Origin: an uncultured Bacteroidales bacterium
GTDB taxonomy: Bacteria; Bacteroidota; Bacteroidia; Bacteroidales; Paludibacteraceae
Assembly: GCA_946615455.1 (NCBI GenBank)
Contig: CAMOHN010000046.1
Span: forward strand, 1 to 7,786
Direction: 5' to 3'
DNA: 7,786 nt
Shown: one piece after another, positions 6,883 through 7,786 of the stretch
How the letters are laid out: every line of letters starts with the position of its first letter
How positions within the stretch are numbered: the first letter of the stretch is position 1
Notes under the pieces: generated by a model
What the model was told of the DNA's origin: nothing
The model's database searches: none
What the model saw: only the letters and a program-made list of their open reading frames with translations
Made by a program: the position numbers and the translations under genes

Positions 6883-7743
6883 ATGAAACACAAAAAAACA
6901 TTTTTAGCGTTATTAGTCCTGCTTACAATTCTCTTGCAGAATTGTAAAACGCCAAAAACATCCATTGTGGACTCCTATTCAGGAGAATGTGGACCTAACG
7001 CGACTTGGATGTTTAACCCGAAGACTCGAACTCTGATTATCAGCGGATTTGGACAAATAAACAACTATAGATGGGGATGTCGGTGGGGGAAAGATATGAA
7101 CGGTTGCCATCCTTGGACTCCATATATTTCGCTACTATACCATGTTCGCATTTCCAATGGAATTACCTCCATTGGAAATAACGCTTTTGAATCAAATTAT
7201 CGAATAGAGGATATTATTCTCCCCACATCTCTCTCAAAAATAGGAGAACATGCTTTTAGTGGTACTCCCATATCCTCCATTACGATACCAAATAGCGTAA
7301 CAAAAATTGAAGATTTTGCCTTCACACGTTGCTCAAATTTGACAACCGTTGTTCTGTCAAATAATCTTACAGAAATAAGCTTCGCATGTTTTCTCTTATG
7401 TGATAAGTTGGAAAGCATCACAATCCCAAATAGTGTAAAAAAAATTAATTCATCAGCATTTGAATCATGTTCGAATCTTAAAGATGTTTATATAGATTCA
7501 TCTGAATCAGAGATTCAGATTGCTCATAATGCTTTTCCGAAAGATACGCGTATTCACTATATGAAATCATCATCACCTTCCTCTACTTCTTCCGCTCCAC
7601 AAACCACCAAAAATGGGACGGATCTAACTCCGGAAAAGACTGATAGACATACCATGAGGGACAAACCACTTTTACAGAAGGACAATAAAAAAAGTTCCGA
7701 ACAGAGACATACTCCCGTCACAAAAACTCCTTTAACAAAATAA
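6883..7743 (+). CDS. BspA-like leucine-rich-repeat lipoprotein
   Basis: A 286-residue cell-envelope protein of unknown partner. Residues 1-20 form a lipoprotein signal peptide (MKHKK, then a hydrophobic run ending LLQN) with the lipidated Cys21. Residues after Cys21 (KTPKTS) lack the acidic cluster linked to surface export in Bacteroidota, so the side it faces is open. Residues 36-60 (CGPNATWMFN...LIISGFGQINNY), then HPW near 76-78, match the module that commonly precedes BspA-type repeats. About five 23-residue LRR_5 repeats follow (roughly 89-202), for example TIPNSVTKIEDFAF and TIPNSVKKINSSAF, then a degenerate sixth to about 225. The tail (about 229-286) is rich in Ser, Thr, Pro, Lys and Gln, with low complexity. 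Base composition is plainly more AT-rich than secA (one sampled 60-base line about 37% GC against 45-62% in secA lines), suggesting acquisition. The frame is open upstream to 6814, but only the ATG at 6883 starts a signal peptide. BspA relatives bind host matrix proteins or other surfaces; that role is inferred here. Confidence 0.85.
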   Translation: MKHKKTFLALLVLLTILLQNCKTPKTSIVDSYSGECGPNATWMFNPKTRTLIISGFGQINNYRWGCRWGKDMNGCHPWTPYISLLYHVRISNGITSIGNNAFESNYRIEDIILPTSLSKIGEHAFSGTPISSITIPNSVTKIEDFAFTRCSNLTTVVLSNNLTEISFACFLLCDKLESITIPNSVKKINSSAFESCSNLKDVYIDSSESEIQIAHNAFPKDTRIHYMKSSSPSSTSSAPQTTKNGTDLTPEKTDRHTMRDKPLLQKDNKKSSEQRHTPVTKTPLTK

Positions 7744-7786
7744 AACCATGAAATAATATAATCTAAACATTTTTTTCTTATTTAAG
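7744..7786. other. AT-rich tail after the lipoprotein gene
   Basis: Forty-three bases with no gene start that stays open (the only ATG is followed by AAA TAA). A run of seven T at about 7770-7776 and a weak AAATAA/TTATTT pairing (7751-7756 with 7778-7783) hint at a terminator but are too poor to call one. Confidence 0.4.

Noticed and set aside
6681..6947. 88-codon frame crossing the structured gap into the lipoprotein gene
   Set aside because: It overlaps the start of the real gene in another frame, has no ribosome site, and its sequence is explained by the hairpin-rich non-coding region.

Overview
The window looks like chromosomal DNA from a member of the Bacteroidales, probably a Prevotella-like or related gut or oral lineage. 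Three features support this: a long (about 1108-residue) SecA of the Bacteroidota type with extra inserts, Bacteroidota-style TAnnTTTG promoter boxes with weak Shine-Dalgarno signals, and a BspA-like leucine-rich-repeat lipoprotein. The genus cannot be fixed from the sequence alone.

Layout. Positions 1-3116 hold two minus-strand peptidase genes, probably one transcription unit. The upstream gene (3116 down to 1440) encodes an exported C69-family dipeptidase. Twelve bases beyond its stop comes pepD, an M20-type aminoacyl-histidine dipeptidase (1427 down to 1), which lacks only its last few codons at the left edge. Positions 3117-3232 form a compact divergent promoter region. Near-mirror 20-base arms place one TAnnTTTG box on each strand at exactly symmetric positions. 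Positions 3233-6559 on the plus strand encode SecA, the Sec translocase ATPase. Positions 6560-6882 hold no convincing gene but are unusually rich in inverted repeats and end in a stem followed by a T run just ahead of the next start codon. Positions 6883-7743 encode a small lipoprotein with BspA-type leucine-rich repeats and a basic, Ser/Thr/Lys-rich tail. The last 43 bases are AT-rich and carry no recognised gene.

How the genes relate. The two dipeptidases form a plausible peptide-use pair: one acts outside the cytoplasm after export, the other acts on dipeptides in the cytoplasm. SecA drives the export of proteins with signal peptides, which would include the C69 enzyme and the lipoprotein, but sharing a promoter region with the peptidase operon does not by itself show a functional link. 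The lipoprotein gene is clearly more AT-rich than the other genes and lies behind the structured intergenic block, so it looks like an accessory or acquired gene.

The two items most worth a second look are the symmetric divergent promoter (3150-3209) and the structured non-coding block (about 6627-6862). No CRISPR array, tRNA, rRNA, transposase or integrase was seen.
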